DNA of 64,000 bases from Desulfoferula mesophila (GTDB taxonomy: Bacteria > Desulfobacterota > Desulfarculia > Desulfarculales > Desulfarculaceae). The translations under genes were made by a program, and so were the position numbers. The notes beneath the pieces were generated by a model that was not told the origin of the DNA, did not search any database, and saw only the letters and a list, made by a program, of their open reading frames with translations. The stretch is from NCBI RefSeq assembly GCF_037076455.1, contig NZ_AP028679.1:1193501-1257500 (forward strand), given 5' to 3'. Positions 34,024-43,343 of the stretch are shown one piece after another. Position 1 is the stretch's first letter; every line of letters starts with the position of its first letter.

Positions 34024-36498
34024 GTGAGCCAAAAGAACGACGAACAGGACCAGCCCCTGGTCTTGGAGCCCGAGGAGGAACTGCCCACCGACCTGCCGCT
34101 GTTGCCGGTGCGCGACGTGGTGGTGTTCCCCTACATGATCCTGCCTCTGTTCGTGGCCCGGGAAAACTCGGTGGCCGCGGTGGAGGCGGCCATGGCCGAG
34201 GACCAGCACGTTTTCCTGGCCACCCAGAAGGACCAGAACGTGGAGCATCCCGACGTGGATGATCTGCACGAGGTGGGCACCGTCGGGGTCATCATGCGTC
34301 AGCTCAAGATGTCCGACGGCCGCCTCAAGGTTCTGGTGCAGGGCCTGGCCCGGGCCAGAATAAGCGAATGGAGCCGGGAGACCCCCTACTTCGCGGTGTC
34401 GGTGGAGCTGTTGAGCGACGAGCAGGCCGAGGGCAAGGCCGAGCCCGCCTCCGAGGCCCTGATGCGCTCGGTGCGCGAGGCGGCCGAGAAGATTTTGGCC
34501 CTCCGGGGCCTGCTGACCTCCGACGTGCAGGCCATCCTCAGCTCGGTGGAAGAGGTGGGGCGCCTGGCCGATCTGGTGGCCAGCAACATGCGCCTGGACA
34601 TAACCACCGCCCAGGCCATCCTGGAGGAGGCCGACCCGCTCAAGCGGCTGGAAATGGTGCACGAGCATCTGGGCACCGAGCTGGAGGTGAGCACCCTCCA
34701 GGCCAAGATTCAGTCCGAGGCCCAGGAGGAGATGAGCCGGGGCCAGCGGGAGTATTACCTGCGCGAGCAGCTCAGGGCCATCCGCCGGGAACTGGGCGAC
34801 GCCGACGAGCGCCAGCGGGAAATGGCCCAGCTCCGGGAGGCGTTGGAGAAAAAGCGCCTGCCCGCCGAGGCCCGCGACGAGTCCCTGAAGCAGCTGGGCC
34901 GCCTGGAGCAGATGCAGCCCGAGAGCGCCGAGGCCTCCATCATCCGCTCCTACCTGGATTGGATCATCGACCTGCCTTGGCAAAAGGGCAGCCGCGACCG
35001 CCTGGATTTGGTCGAGGCCCAGCGCATCCTGGACGAGGACCACTTCGATCTCAAGAAGGTCAAGGAGCGCATCCTAGAGCACCTGGCGGTGCGCAAGCTC
35101 AACCCCAAGATGAAGGGCCCCATCCTGTGCTTCATCGGTCCTCCGGGGGTGGGCAAGACCTCCCTGGGCCGCTCCATCTCCCGGGCCCTGGGGCGTAAGT
35201 TCGTGCGCCTGAGCCTGGGCGGGGTGCGCGACGAGGCCGAGATTCGCGGCCATCGGCGCACCTACATCGGGGCCATGCCCGGCCGCATCATCCAGGGCCT
35301 CAAGACGGCGGGCACCAACAACCCGGTGTTCATGCTCGACGAGGTGGACAAGGTGGGGTCCGACTACCGCGGCGATCCCACCAGCGCCCTTTTGGAGGTG
35401 TTGGACCCGGAGCAGAACCACGCCTTCAGCGACCATTACCTGAATCTGCCCTACGACCTGTCCAAGGTGATGTTCATCACCACGGCCAACGTGGAGGACA
35501 CCATTCCCGAGCCCCTGTGGGACCGCATGGAGGTCATCGAGCTCAGCGGCTACACCGAGGAGGACAAGCTGTCCATCGCCAAGGGCTTTTTGGTGCCCCG
35601 CCAGCTCAAGGAGTCCGGCCTGGGCGAGGGCCGGTTGAGCTTCACCCAGGGCGGTCTCCTGGAGATCATCCGCTCCCACACCCGCGAGGCGGGGCTCAGG
35701 AACCTGGAGCGGGAGATCGGCGCGGTGTGCCGCAAGGTGGCCCGCAAGGTGGCCGAGGGCAAAAACGGCGAGGTCAAGATCAGCGCCTCCAACCTGGAGC
35801 GCTACCTGGGGGTGCCCAAGTATCTGCCCGAGGACGAGCGCGGCGAGGGCGAGGTGGGGGTGGCCACCGGTCTGGCCTGGACCGCGGTGGGCGGCGAGGT
35901 GCTCCGGGTGGAGGTGAGCGCCCTGGAGGGCAAGGGCAACCTGACCATCACCGGCTCGTTGGGCGAGGTGATGCGCGAGTCGGCCCAGGCCGCCCTGAGC
36001 TACGCCCGCAGCCGGGCGGGGGAGCTGGGGCTCAAAAAGGGCTTTTACGAGGACTTGGACCTGCACGTGCACGTGCCCTCGGGAGCCATCCCCAAGGACG
36101 GCCCCAGCGCGGGCATCACCCTGGCCACGGCCATCATCAGCGCCCTTACCGGGGTGCCGGTCAAAGAGGACGTGGCCATGACCGGCGAGGTGACCCTAAC
36201 CGGCAAGGTGCTGCCCATCGGGGGGCTAAAGGAAAAGTCCCTGGCCGCCCTGCGCTCCGAGATGGCCCTGATGCTGGTGCCCCAGAAAAACCACAAGGAC
36301 ATCAAGGAACTGCCCCAAAAAGTCAAACGCAAGATCAAAATCGTGCCGGTTGGCCACATGGACCAGGTGTTGCCCCTGGTGCTGGCCACCTGGCCCCTGG
36401 CCAAGCCGAGCCGCAAGAAAGCCAAGCCCGCCCCCTCCAAGAGCAAAAAGGCGGCCCCCAAGAAGGCTGCCCCCAAGAAAGGCGGAAAAACCAAGTGA
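34024..36498 (+). CDS. lon: ATP-dependent Lon protease
   Basis: An 824-residue AAA+ protease of the cytosol. The N-terminal LON substrate domain ([21 protein letters not shown]) and coiled region precede the AAA+ module (Walker [10 protein letters not shown] near residue 373; [10 protein letters not shown] Walker B). The proteolytic domain has the catalytic serine in KDGPSAGIT (about Ser694) and lysine in [17 protein letters not shown]. The last about 32 residues are an unusual Lys/Ala/Pro-rich tail resembling histone H1 C-termini. The start is GTG 34024, with a weak GGGAAAG ribosome site. It overlaps larC by 4 bases. Confidence 0.96.
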   Translation: MSQKNDEQDQPLVLEPEEELPTDLPLLPVRDVVVFPYMILPLFVARENSVAAVEAAMAEDQHVFLATQKDQNVEHPDVDDLHEVGTVGVIMRQLKMSDGRLKVLVQGLARARISEWSRETPYFAVSVELLSDEQAEGKAEPASEALMRSVREAAEKILALRGLLTSDVQAILSSVEEVGRLADLVASNMRLDITTAQAILEEADPLKRLEMVHEHLGTELEVSTLQAKIQSEAQEEMSRGQREYYLREQLRAIRRELGDADERQREMAQLREALEKKRLPAEARDESLKQLGRLEQMQPESAEASIIRSYLDWIIDLPWQKGSRDRLDLVEAQRILDEDHFDLKKVKERILEHLAVRKLNPKMKGPILCFIGPPGVGKTSLGRSISRALGRKFVRLSLGGVRDEAEIRGHRRTYIGAMPGRIIQGLKTAGTNNPVFMLDEVDKVGSDYRGDPTSALLEVLDPEQNHAFSDHYLNLPYDLSKVMFITTANVEDTIPEPLWDRMEVIELSGYTEEDKLSIAKGFLVPRQLKESGLGEGRLSFTQGGLLEIIRSHTREAGLRNLEREIGAVCRKVARKVAEGKNGEVKISASNLERYLGVPKYLPEDERGEGEVGVATGLAWTAVGGEVLRVEVSALEGKGNLTITGSLGEVMRESAQAALSYARSRAGELGLKKGFYEDLDLHVHVPSGAIPKDGPSAGITLATAIISALTGVPVKEDVAMTGEVTLTGKVLPIGGLKEKSLAALRSEMALMLVPQKNHKDIKELPQKVKRKIKIVPVGHMDQVLPLVLATWPLAKPSRKKAKPAPSKSKKAAPKKAAPKKGGKTK

Positions 36499-37658
36499 GC
36501 AAGATTTTGTACGTGGAAGCCTGTGGGGGGGCTTCGGGGGACATGCTGGCCGGGGGGCTGTTGGATCTAGGCTGGCCTTTGGAGGAGCTACAGGGGTATT
36601 TACAGGCCATGGGACTGGAGCACGTGGGCGTGAGCGTGGCCGCCCAGGAGCACCAGGGCATCCTGACCCGCCGCCTGGAGGTGCACGCTCATCACGAGCA
36701 CGTTCATCGTCATCTCAGCCACATTCTGGAGCTGCTGGATCGCCTGCCGACCCAGGTGGCCGAGCCCGCCTCCCGGGTGTTCAAGCGCCTGGCCCAGGCC
36801 GAGGCCAAGGTGCACGGCAGCACGCCCGAGGAGGTGCACTTTCACGAGGTGGGCGCGGCCGACGCCATCGCCGACGTGGTGGCCTTCTGCGCCGGGCTGG
36901 CCTGGCTGGGCTCGCCCCGCCTGGTGGCCTCGCCCCTGCCCATGGGCGAGGGCTTTGTGAACTGCGCCCACGGCAAGCTGCCCCTGCCCGCCCCGGCGGT
37001 GCTCAACCTGCTGGAGGGGGTGCCGGTGTACGCCTGCGGGGTCAAGGGCGAGACGGTGACCCCCACCGGGGCGGCCATCCTCACCGCCCTGGCCGAGAGC
37101 TTCGGGCCGCCTCCGGCCATGCGCCTGGAGAAATCCGGCCTGGGCGGCGGCAGCCGGGCCAGCCAGGCCATACCCAACCTGCTGCGCCTGTGGCTGGGCC
37201 AGGAAGAGACGCGGCCGGGCACCGACCAGGTGGTGGAGATCGTGTGCCACCTGGACGACCTGAACCCCGAGGAGATGCCCTTGATCATCGAGCGGCTCAT
37301 GGCCGCCGGAGCCCTGGATGCCGCCGCCGCGCCCTTGGTGATGAAAAAGGGCCGCCTGGGTCAGAGCCTGACGGTGCTCAGCGCCCCGGAAAACAGCGAA
37401 GCCCTGGCCGCCTTGGTGCTGGAGCAGACCCCCAGCCTGGGGGTGCGCCTGCGTCCGGTACAGCGGCGGCTGCTGGAGCGCGAGGTGATCACCGTGCAGA
37501 GCCCCTGGGGGGAGGCCAAGGTAAAACTCGCCCGCACCGCCCAGGGAGCGCGCCTGCACGCCGAGGCCGAGGAGGTGGCCCGCATCTGCCGCCAAAGCGG
37601 CCTGCCGCCCTGGTGGGTGCGCCGCGAGTTGGAAGACCTGGCGGGCCAAAAGGTCTAG
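36495..37658 (+). CDS. larC: Nickel pincer cofactor biosynthesis protein LarC (DUF111)
   Basis: A 387-residue protein of the LarC family, which inserts nickel into the pyridinium dithiocarboxylate precursor by CTP-dependent cyclometallation. Recognisable parts are [20 protein letters not shown], the His-rich stretch [13 protein letters not shown] (likely nickel binding), [29 protein letters not shown], and the C-terminal half with [11 protein letters not shown]. In some lactobacilli larC is split by a programmed frameshift; here it is one frame. GTG 36495 overlaps the lon stop. larB, larE and larA are not in the window, so the client racemase lies elsewhere. Confidence 0.92.
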   Translation: MSKILYVEACGGASGDMLAGGLLDLGWPLEELQGYLQAMGLEHVGVSVAAQEHQGILTRRLEVHAHHEHVHRHLSHILELLDRLPTQVAEPASRVFKRLAQAEAKVHGSTPEEVHFHEVGAADAIADVVAFCAGLAWLGSPRLVASPLPMGEGFVNCAHGKLPLPAPAVLNLLEGVPVYACGVKGETVTPTGAAILTALAESFGPPPAMRLEKSGLGGGSRASQAIPNLLRLWLGQEETRPGTDQVVEIVCHLDDLNPEEMPLIIERLMAAGALDAAAAPLVMKKGRLGQSLTVLSAPENSEALAALVLEQTPSLGVRLRPVQRRLLEREVITVQSPWGEAKVKLARTAQGARLHAEAEEVARICRQSGLPPWWVRRELEDLAGQKV

Positions 37659-37779
37659 GCGGCCCTGTCCCGGGCCACCACGGGTGACATCCGACGATTG
37701 GGAGAGAAGGGGCTGCGGCCCCGGACGGAGGCGGGCCTGGCGGCTTGCCCCCGGGGGCCATGGCGCCTACTATAGTCTC

Positions 37780-38424
37780 GTGAGCGTATCGCACCCCAAA
37801 ACCCTGGCCATGCTGTTGGCCGCCCTGCTGCTGGGTCTGGCCCTGAGCGCCTGCGACTCCGGGCCGGGCGGGGGTTCGGCCAAAGGCGACTGCACCATCG
37901 CCGATCAACTGAAAAAAGACGGATTGGTGCTGGTGCCCCTGAGCGCCTGGACCAAGAAACGCCTGGGGGACGGCCTTCGCCCCATGGACCTGCTCGGGCG
38001 TCCCTGCCTGCCCCAGCCCCTGGCTCCCAAGGTGGAGATCGACGACCGCACCGAGTTCTATGTCTTCTACAGCCCCGCGGGGGCCAAGACCGGCGAGCAG
38101 GTGGTCTTCACCTGGTACTACGGCCACCCCAGCCGGGTGCTTACCCGCCCCCTGGTCAAGGTGCTGATCCAGCGCCAGGGCTTCGAACGCCCCCTGGCCG
38201 TCAGCCAAATTTGGTCCGCTCCCCACGGCTCCAGCCAGATATTGTCCCTGGGGGGGCTCAACTCGGTGCAGAGCAAGGCCGAGTGGGAGGTCTCGCGCAT
38301 CTACGGGCCGCGCAGCCTGATCATCAGCCGCTTCGCGGGCTTTGAGGACAACCGGCCCCGGGCCGGCGAGACCCTGGCCGAGGTGCATTTCGAGATCCAC
38401 GAAAAAGGCGTGCAGGTTTATTGA
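37780..38424 (+). CDS. Lipoprotein of unknown function
   Basis: A 214-residue predicted lipoprotein. A hydrophobic signal (TLAMLLAALLLGLALSAC) ends in a lipobox with the acylated cysteine at about residue 25. The mature part has two further cysteines and a beta-rich region (TEFYVFYSPAG, VVFTWYYG, KVLIQRQGF, WEVSRIY). I do not recognise the family. GTG 37780 is assumed because it gives a short charged n-region. No Shine-Dalgarno is visible, but TATAGT sits at 37771-37776, so this could be a nearly leaderless transcript or the start may be ATG 37810. The 121-base gap after larC shows nothing else. Confidence 0.7.
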   Translation: MSVSHPKTLAMLLAALLLGLALSACDSGPGGGSAKGDCTIADQLKKDGLVLVPLSAWTKKRLGDGLRPMDLLGRPCLPQPLAPKVEIDDRTEFYVFYSPAGAKTGEQVVFTWYYGHPSRVLTRPLVKVLIQRQGFERPLAVSQIWSAPHGSSQILSLGGLNSVQSKAEWEVSRIYGPRSLIISRFAGFEDNRPRAGETLAEVHFEIHEKGVQVY

Positions 38425-38474
38425 ATCAACAGACGGTTGGCGCACAACTTTGCGCCGCCATCATGAAATGCGGC

Positions 38475-38894
38475 TTAGGGCTTGGGGGTTACCTTGTCCA
38501 GGATTTCGCGCTGCATCTTGGTGGTGTCGGTCACCTGGTTCCAGCCGCCCTGCGCCCGTTTCTGGGCCCACACCTTGACCGAAATCTGGCTGCTCTTCTC
38601 GCCGGTGCAACGCACCCTTACCGTGGCCTTCCAGCTCAGGTTGCCGTTCCAGTGCTCGGGCGTGGCATAGGAGGCCAGATCACTTTCGATGGTCTCCTGG
38701 TTCAGGCCCAGCCCGGGGTCTTGCTTCATTTTTTCGCGCACCTGTTGGCGCACCTCGGAGCAGGGAATGTCGTACACCCCCTCGAACAGGCTGGGCGGGG
38801 GGGCGCCCACGCTGAAGGCCACGCCGCCGGGATCGCGGCAGGCACTCAGGCTCAAGGCTAAAAACAGGGCCAGGGCCGGGATCAAAAAACGCAT
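38475..38894 (-). CDS. Small lipoprotein of unknown function
   Basis: A 139-residue predicted lipoprotein. The signal MRFLIPALALFLALSLSAC puts the lipid-modified cysteine at residue 19. The mature part carries two cysteines (IPCSEV, VRCTGE) that could pair, and aromatic segments such as ATPEHWNGNLSWKATVRV. I do not recognise a family. Its ATG overlaps the stop codon of the upstream matrixin-like gene by one base, so the pair is probably cotranslated and may act together at the envelope. Confidence 0.8.
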   Translation of the reverse strand: MRFLIPALALFLALSLSACRDPGGVAFSVGAPPPSLFEGVYDIPCSEVRQQVREKMKQDPGLGLNQETIESDLASYATPEHWNGNLSWKATVRVRCTGEKSSQISVKVWAQKRAQGGWNQVTDTTKMQREILDKVTPKP

Positions 38895-39559
38895 TACTTG
38901 CTCCGGTTGATGGTCATGGAATGCACCCGGGTGCCGCTCTTGTCATAGGAGGCCCCCGAGGTGCGGGACTTGGCCAGTTTATCGCTGATGTCGGTGCCCG
39001 GGGCCAGGGAGTACAACAGCCGCATGAAGCGGGACTCCTGGTCGCTGATGGGCTGGCCGCCCTGGGGATTCATCAGGCCGCTGGCGTCGTGCCCCAAAAA
39101 CCCGAGGGCGTGCCCCGCCTCGTGGGTCAGGGTGTCCGACAAGCCGCCTAGGCAGCCGCTTTGGTCGCGGGCCACCGAGACCTTGGCCGAAAGGATGCGT
39201 CCCGCGCTGCTCCATCTGATGGTGGTCACGCCGCAATAGGAGGTGGTGTCGGAGTAGGCCACGGTGATGCTGTTGCCGGCGTAGTTGAAACCCACCGCGC
39301 CGCCCGTGGCGCTGTTCCAGCGGTCGAAAGCCACGGGCACTCCGGGCACGCCGCCGCTGGACACCCCGATGGGCAGCGAGGGCCAGCGGATGGTGTGGCC
39401 GTCCAGGTTGACGGCGTTGTAGGTGTAGAGGAACTGATAGTCGGCCTTGGTGAAGCCCCCGCCGTCACCGCCTCCGCCGCCTCCGCCACAGGAGACCAGC
39501 AGCGACAGTAGAATCACCAGCAGGGGCAGCGTCACGCGGCGCGGTATCATGGGTGGCAT
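38894..39559 (-). CDS. Matrixin-like zinc metalloprotease lipoprotein
   Basis: A 221-residue predicted secreted lipoprotein. A hydrophobic signal (LPLLVILLSLLVSC) ends at Cys24, followed by a glycine run (CGGGGGGG). The catalytic signature is HEAGHALGFLGH, which fits the metzincin HExxHxxGxxH pattern. DASGLMNP just after supplies the Met-turn, as in matrixins (family M10). The substrate-binding upstream part (ITVAYSDTTSYCGVTTIRW) is consistent. ATG 39559 follows AGGAG at 10 bases; the longer frame to 39631 lacks a ribosome site. No propeptide cysteine switch is obvious. Confidence 0.8.
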   Translation of the reverse strand: MPPMIPRRVTLPLLVILLSLLVSCGGGGGGGDGGGFTKADYQFLYTYNAVNLDGHTIRWPSLPIGVSSGGVPGVPVAFDRWNSATGGAVGFNYAGNSITVAYSDTTSYCGVTTIRWSSAGRILSAKVSVARDQSGCLGGLSDTLTHEAGHALGFLGHDASGLMNPQGGQPISDQESRFMRLLYSLAPGTDISDKLAKSRTSGASYDKSGTRVHSMTINRSK

Positions 39560-39661
39560 AAAAGATCGGCTCCTTGTGTTGTTGCGGTCGCGCCTATTGC
39601 CGGGGCCTGCTCTGGCAGCGCACGTGGCCATGATAACCCGTGCGGCTCTACGAGGCCAGGA

Positions 39662-41002
39662 CTACCAAAGCAGGCCCAGGGCCTGATCCAGGCGCCCGGC
39701 CTGGAGCAGCTCCATGCCCGGCGGAGCGGAGGCCTTGCCCGGGGCGGTAAGCACCTGGTTGAATCCCTGGCGCAGGGCCTCGGCCATGCGCGCCGCCGAA
39801 CGGCCCACCGCCCTGAGCTCGCCGGTAAGCCCCACCTCGCCGAAGCACACCGTCTTGGGGGGCAGGGGGCGGTTGGCCAATGAACTGGCGATGGCCGCGG
39901 TGACCGCCAGGTCGGCCGCCGGTTCGCTAAGGCGCACCCCTCCGGCCACGTTGACGAACACGTCGTGGCCCCCCAGGTCCAACCCGGCGTGAATGGCCAG
40001 CACCGCGGTCAGCATCTGCAGGCGGCCCTGATCCACCCCCAGGGCCTGGCGACGGGGCATGGCTAGGCCGGACGGGCTCACCAGGGCCTGCACCTCCACC
40101 AGCAGGGGCCGGGTGCCGCTCATGGCCGCGCACACCGCGCTGCCCGGGGCCGAGGCCGGGCGCTGGGCCAGAAACAGGGCCGAGGGGTTGGCCACCCCCA
40201 TGAGCCCGGCCTCGCCCATCTCGAACACCCCCACCTCGTCGGTGGCCCCGAAACGGTTCTTTACCGCCCGCAGCAGGCGCAGGCGCAGGCTGGGCTCGGA
40301 TTCGAAGTAGAGCACCGTGTCCACCAGGTGCTCCAGGACGCGCGGCCCGGCCAGGGCCCCCTCCTTGGTGACGTGGCCCACCAAAAACAGGGCGCAGCCC
40401 GCCGCCTTGGCCGCGCCGGCCAGCTCGGCGGCGCATTGGCGCACCTGGCCCACCGAGCCCGGCGCGCTGGCCAACTCCTCGCTTCTAAGGGCCTGGATGC
40501 TGTCCACCACCACCGCGGTGTGGGAGCCCTCGGCCATGGCCTGGAGAATGGACTCCAGGCCGGTATCGGCCAAAAGCTCCACCCCCTCGCCCCGCAGGCC
40601 TAGGCGGTGGGCCCGAAGCCCCACCTGGCGCACCGACTCCTCGGCGGCCACGTAGAGCACCCGGCCGCCCTCTGCCCCCAGGGTCTGGGCCGTCTGCAGC
40701 ATGAGCGTGGATTTGCCGATGCCCGGCTCGCCCCCCACCAGGACCACCATGCCCGCCACCAGACCCCCACCCAGGATGCGGTCCAACTCGGCCACTCCGG
40801 TGGGCCGCCTGGTTTCGGGCCGGTCCAGGGCCTGGGCCAAGGGGGTCTTGGGCGCTCCGGCGGCGGCGCGCCGCTGGGTCGTGGGGGCCAGGGGCTCTTC
40901 CACCAGGGAGTCCCAGCTCTGGCAGGCGGGGCAGCGCCCCAACCACTTGGGCTGGGCCGCGCCGCAGCTTTGACAGACGAACACGGTGCTGTTTTTGGCC
41001 AT
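39662..41002 (-). CDS. radA: DNA repair protein RadA (Sms)
   Basis: A 446-residue hexameric helicase-like protein promoting branch migration in recombination. The N-terminal zinc finger uses Cys10, Cys13, Cys24 and Cys27. The RecA-like core has GGEPGIGKSTLMLQ (Walker A) and the RadA-specific KNRFGATDEVGVFEM. A C-terminal Lon-like (non-proteolytic) domain follows (VNVAGGVRLSEPAADLAV). AAGGAG precedes the ATG. Confidence 0.96.
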   Translation of the reverse strand: MAKNSTVFVCQSCGAAQPKWLGRCPACQSWDSLVEEPLAPTTQRRAAAGAPKTPLAQALDRPETRRPTGVAELDRILGGGLVAGMVVLVGGEPGIGKSTLMLQTAQTLGAEGGRVLYVAAEESVRQVGLRAHRLGLRGEGVELLADTGLESILQAMAEGSHTAVVVDSIQALRSEELASAPGSVGQVRQCAAELAGAAKAAGCALFLVGHVTKEGALAGPRVLEHLVDTVLYFESEPSLRLRLLRAVKNRFGATDEVGVFEMGEAGLMGVANPSALFLAQRPASAPGSAVCAAMSGTRPLLVEVQALVSPSGLAMPRRQALGVDQGRLQMLTAVLAIHAGLDLGGHDVFVNVAGGVRLSEPAADLAVTAAIASSLANRPLPPKTVCFGEVGLTGELRAVGRSAARMAEALRQGFNQVLTAPGKASAPPGMELLQAGRLDQALGLLW

Positions 41003-41104
41003 GGGCTCTCCTTGCTACCCGGCTAGTGTAGCGCGTAGCGGGCTCCAGGGTAAGCCCCCGCCGCTTGAATCATGGTTCAATCTGCAAAGAGCCGTGGGCT
41101 TTCA

Positions 41105-41133
41105 TTGACAAAATCCGCTTGGCAGCATATACA
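41105..41133 (+). promoter_or_regulatory. Strong sigma-70 promoter of the trxA-trxB-bamD operon
   Basis: TTGACA (41105-41110), a 17-base spacer and TATACA (41128-41133). This near-consensus promoter predicts initiation near 41140. Confidence 0.8.
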
Positions 41134-41141
41134 GTTAAAAG

Positions 41142-41194
41142 ACCCTAGTGGGTTTTTTGGTTGAGGGGGCGTAGGGTGGATACGCCTTTTTTTT
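41142..41194 (+). promoter_or_regulatory. Candidate transcription attenuator in the trxA leader
   Basis: Between the promoter and the trxA ribosome site (AAGGAG 41204-41209) lies a hairpin GGCGTA (41168-41173) / TACGCC (41181-41186) followed by eight T (41187-41194). Upstream, ACCCTA (41142-41147) is perfectly complementary to TAGGGT (41172-41177), which overlaps the left arm and loop of the terminator stem. Pairing there would prevent the terminator. ACCC/GGGT (41142-41153) followed by six T is a second, weaker terminator-like element. Confidence 0.55.
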
Positions 41195-41219
41195 GAGCAG
41201 GCAAAGGAGCGGATTGAGC

Positions 41220-41549
41220 ATGTCAGACAACGTCTTACAAGTCAGCGACGACAATTTCGAGGCGGAAATCCTGAAGAACGAAGGACCCGCCTTGGTGGAT
41301 TTCTGGGCATCCTGGTGCGGACCCTGTCGCGCCATCGCTCCCGTGGTAGAGGAACTGGCCGAGCAGTACGCCGGCAAGGTGAAGGTGGCCAAGATGAACG
41401 TGGACGAGAGCCCCAAGACTCCCGGCCAGTACGGCATCCGCGCCATCCCAACCCTGATCCTGTTCAAGGACGGCAAAGTGGCCGATCAGATCACCGGCGC
41501 GGTGAGCAAGTCGCATCTAGAAGCGGCTATCAACAAGCAGCTGGACTGA
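41220..41549 (+). CDS. trxA: Thioredoxin
   Basis: A 109-residue classical thioredoxin with active site WCGPC (Cys33, Cys36), VDFWASWCGPCRAIAPVVEEL, and the cis-proline segment IRAIPTLILFKDGK. It reduces protein disulfides and ribonucleotide reductase. The reductase gene follows at 13 bases. I chose ATG 41220 (SDNVLQVSDDNFE) rather than the earlier in-frame start at 41193, which sits in the attenuator T-run. Confidence 0.96.
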   Translation: MSDNVLQVSDDNFEAEILKNEGPALVDFWASWCGPCRAIAPVVEELAEQYAGKVKVAKMNVDESPKTPGQYGIRAIPTLILFKDGKVADQITGAVSKSHLEAAINKQLD

Positions 41550-41562
41550 GGCCGAACTACCG

Positions 41563-42486
41563 GTGCCTTTACACGATATGGTCATAATCGGCGGAGGGCC
41601 GGCGGGCCTCACCGCCGGCCTGTACGCCGCCCGAGCCCGCTTGGACGTGGTTCTGCTGGAGCGCCTGAGTCCCGGTGGCCAGGTGTTGACCACCGATATG
41701 GTGGAAAACTGGCCCGGCGACGTGGACGGAGTGTCCGGATTCGAACTGGCCGATCGCATGCGCGACCACGCCTTGAAGTTCGGACTGAAGATCCAGAGCG
41801 CGGAGATCACCAAGCTGTCGGCCGACGGCAAGTTCAAGGTTCTGAGCGGCCCCGACGGGGAGCTGAGAGCCAAGGCGGTGGTCTTGGCGGTGGGCGCCCA
41901 GCCCAAAAAGCTGGATGTCCCAGGCGAGGAGTTGCTCATCGGCAAGGGGGTGTCCTATTGCGGCACCTGCGACGGGCCCTTTTACCGCGACCAGACGGTC
42001 ATCTGCTTCGGCGGGGGCGATACCGCCGCCGAGGAGTGCGTGTTCCTCACCCGCTTCGCCAAGAAGGTGTACCTGGCCCACCGGCGCGACGAGCTCCGCG
42101 CGGCCGGCATCCTGGCCGAAAGGGTGATGAACAACCCCAAGATCGAGGTGCTTTGGTCCCAGGCTCCCTTGGAGATCAAGGGCGAGGCCAAGGTGGAGGC
42201 GGTGCGGCTCAAGAAACTCAAGACCGATGAGGAATACGATCTGCCCTGCGACGGCGCCTTCGTGTTCGTGGGCACCTCGCCCAACACCGAGTTCCTGCGG
42301 GGCGTGGTGGACATGGACCGTCAAGGCTTTATCATTTGCGATCGGGATCAACACACCAGCATGAACGGAGTGTTCGCCGCCGGCGATTGTTGCAGCAAGC
42401 TGCTGCGCCAGATCGTGGTGGCGGCGGGCGAAGGGGCACTGGCCACCTATGCCGCCCAACGTTACCTGGAAGAGGTGCATGAGTAG
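41563..42486 (+). CDS. trxB: Thioredoxin reductase
   Basis: A 307-residue flavoprotein that reduces TrxA with NADPH. The FAD motif is VIIGGGPAGLTAGLYAA, and the redox-active disulfide is CGTC (Cys133, Cys136; the usual form is CATC). The NADPH domain has FGGGDTAAEECVFL and HRRDELRA, where the arginines indicate NADPH use. The second FAD motif is GVFAAGDCCSKLLRQIVVAAGEGA. The start is GTG 41563. The 3' end overlaps bamD by 8 bases. Confidence 0.95.
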   Translation: MPLHDMVIIGGGPAGLTAGLYAARARLDVVLLERLSPGGQVLTTDMVENWPGDVDGVSGFELADRMRDHALKFGLKIQSAEITKLSADGKFKVLSGPDGELRAKAVVLAVGAQPKKLDVPGEELLIGKGVSYCGTCDGPFYRDQTVICFGGGDTAAEECVFLTRFAKKVYLAHRRDELRAAGILAERVMNNPKIEVLWSQAPLEIKGEAKVEAVRLKKLKTDEEYDLPCDGAFVFVGTSPNTEFLRGVVDMDRQGFIICDRDQHTSMNGVFAAGDCCSKLLRQIVVAAGEGALATYAAQRYLEEVHE

Positions 42487-43270
42487 AGTTTTTAAATCGG
42501 CGCTTATCGTCGCGCTGCTCTTGGCCCTGGCCTTGGCGGCGGGGTGCGATTGGTTTAGCAGCGGTTCGGGGGTGCAGGACGAGGCCTTCGACACCCCGGC
42601 CCAGGTTTTGGCCAACGAGGCCGAGACCATGTACCGCGAAGGTGAATACGAGCAATCCGCCGAACTGTTCCAGGCGCTCAAGGACCGCTTCCCCTACAGC
42701 CGCTACGCCTTGCTGGCCGACCTGAGGGTGGGCGACGCCTATGCCAAGGCCGAGCGCTACGAAGAGGCGATCCTGGCCTACGAGGACTTCATCCGGCTGC
42801 ACCCCAAGAACGACGCGGTTCCCTACGCCATCTATCAGATGGGCATGGTCTACTTCGATCAGATGTTGACCCCGGACCGGGACCCGGCCAACGCCGACAA
42901 GGCCATGGAGACCTTCCAACGCCTGATGAAGCAGTATCCCAGCAGCGAGTGGGCGGTGAAGGCCCAACCCCGTCTGCAGGAGGCCACCCGCCGCGCCGCG
43001 TCCCACGACATGGTGGTGGGCCAGTACTACTACAACACCGCCAAATATCGCGCGGCCATGAGCCGTTTCAAAAGAGTGCTCACCCATTACCCCGACGTGG
43101 GCCTTTACGACGAGGCCATGCACAAGCTGCGTTTGGCCCAGGATAAATGGAACGCGTTACCCAAGCGCGAGCGCGAGGGCGAGGCCATAGACCGCCGCGA
43201 CCTGACTGCTCCCCTGCCGGGCGTGGAAACCCCGGACGTGCTCCTGGGTGGCCACGAAAGCCCGCTGTAG
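42479..43270 (+). CDS. bamD: Outer membrane assembly lipoprotein BamD
   Basis: A 263-residue lipoprotein (signal ending LALAAGC, Cys23) composed of TPR repeats: YREGEYEQSAELFQALKDRFP, AERYEEAILAYEDFIRLHP, KAMETFQRLMKQYPSSEW, TAKYRAAMSRFKRVLTHYP. It is the essential partner of BamA in beta-barrel insertion. Its start lies inside trxB. Linkage of bamD to thioredoxin genes is unusual to my knowledge, and may reflect disulfide or envelope stress coupling, or chance. Confidence 0.93.
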   Translation: MSRVFKSALIVALLLALALAAGCDWFSSGSGVQDEAFDTPAQVLANEAETMYREGEYEQSAELFQALKDRFPYSRYALLADLRVGDAYAKAERYEEAILAYEDFIRLHPKNDAVPYAIYQMGMVYFDQMLTPDRDPANADKAMETFQRLMKQYPSSEWAVKAQPRLQEATRRAASHDMVVGQYYYNTAKYRAAMSRFKRVLTHYPDVGLYDEAMHKLRLAQDKWNALPKREREGEAIDRRDLTAPLPGVETPDVLLGGHESPL

Positions 43271-43284
43271 CCAGCGGCCCCATG

Positions 43285-43322
43285 AAAAAACGAGGGACGC
43301 CCCGAGGGGGCGTCCCTTTTTT
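43285..43322. terminator. Bidirectional terminator between bamD and alaS
   Basis: AAAAAA, then GGGACGCCCC (43294-43303), loop GAG, GGGGCGTCCC (43307-43316) and TTTTTT. The perfect 10-bp stem flanked by A- and T-runs can terminate both converging operons. Confidence 0.95.
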
Positions 43323-43343
43323 GTTGCCTAGGAGGGCGCCGGT

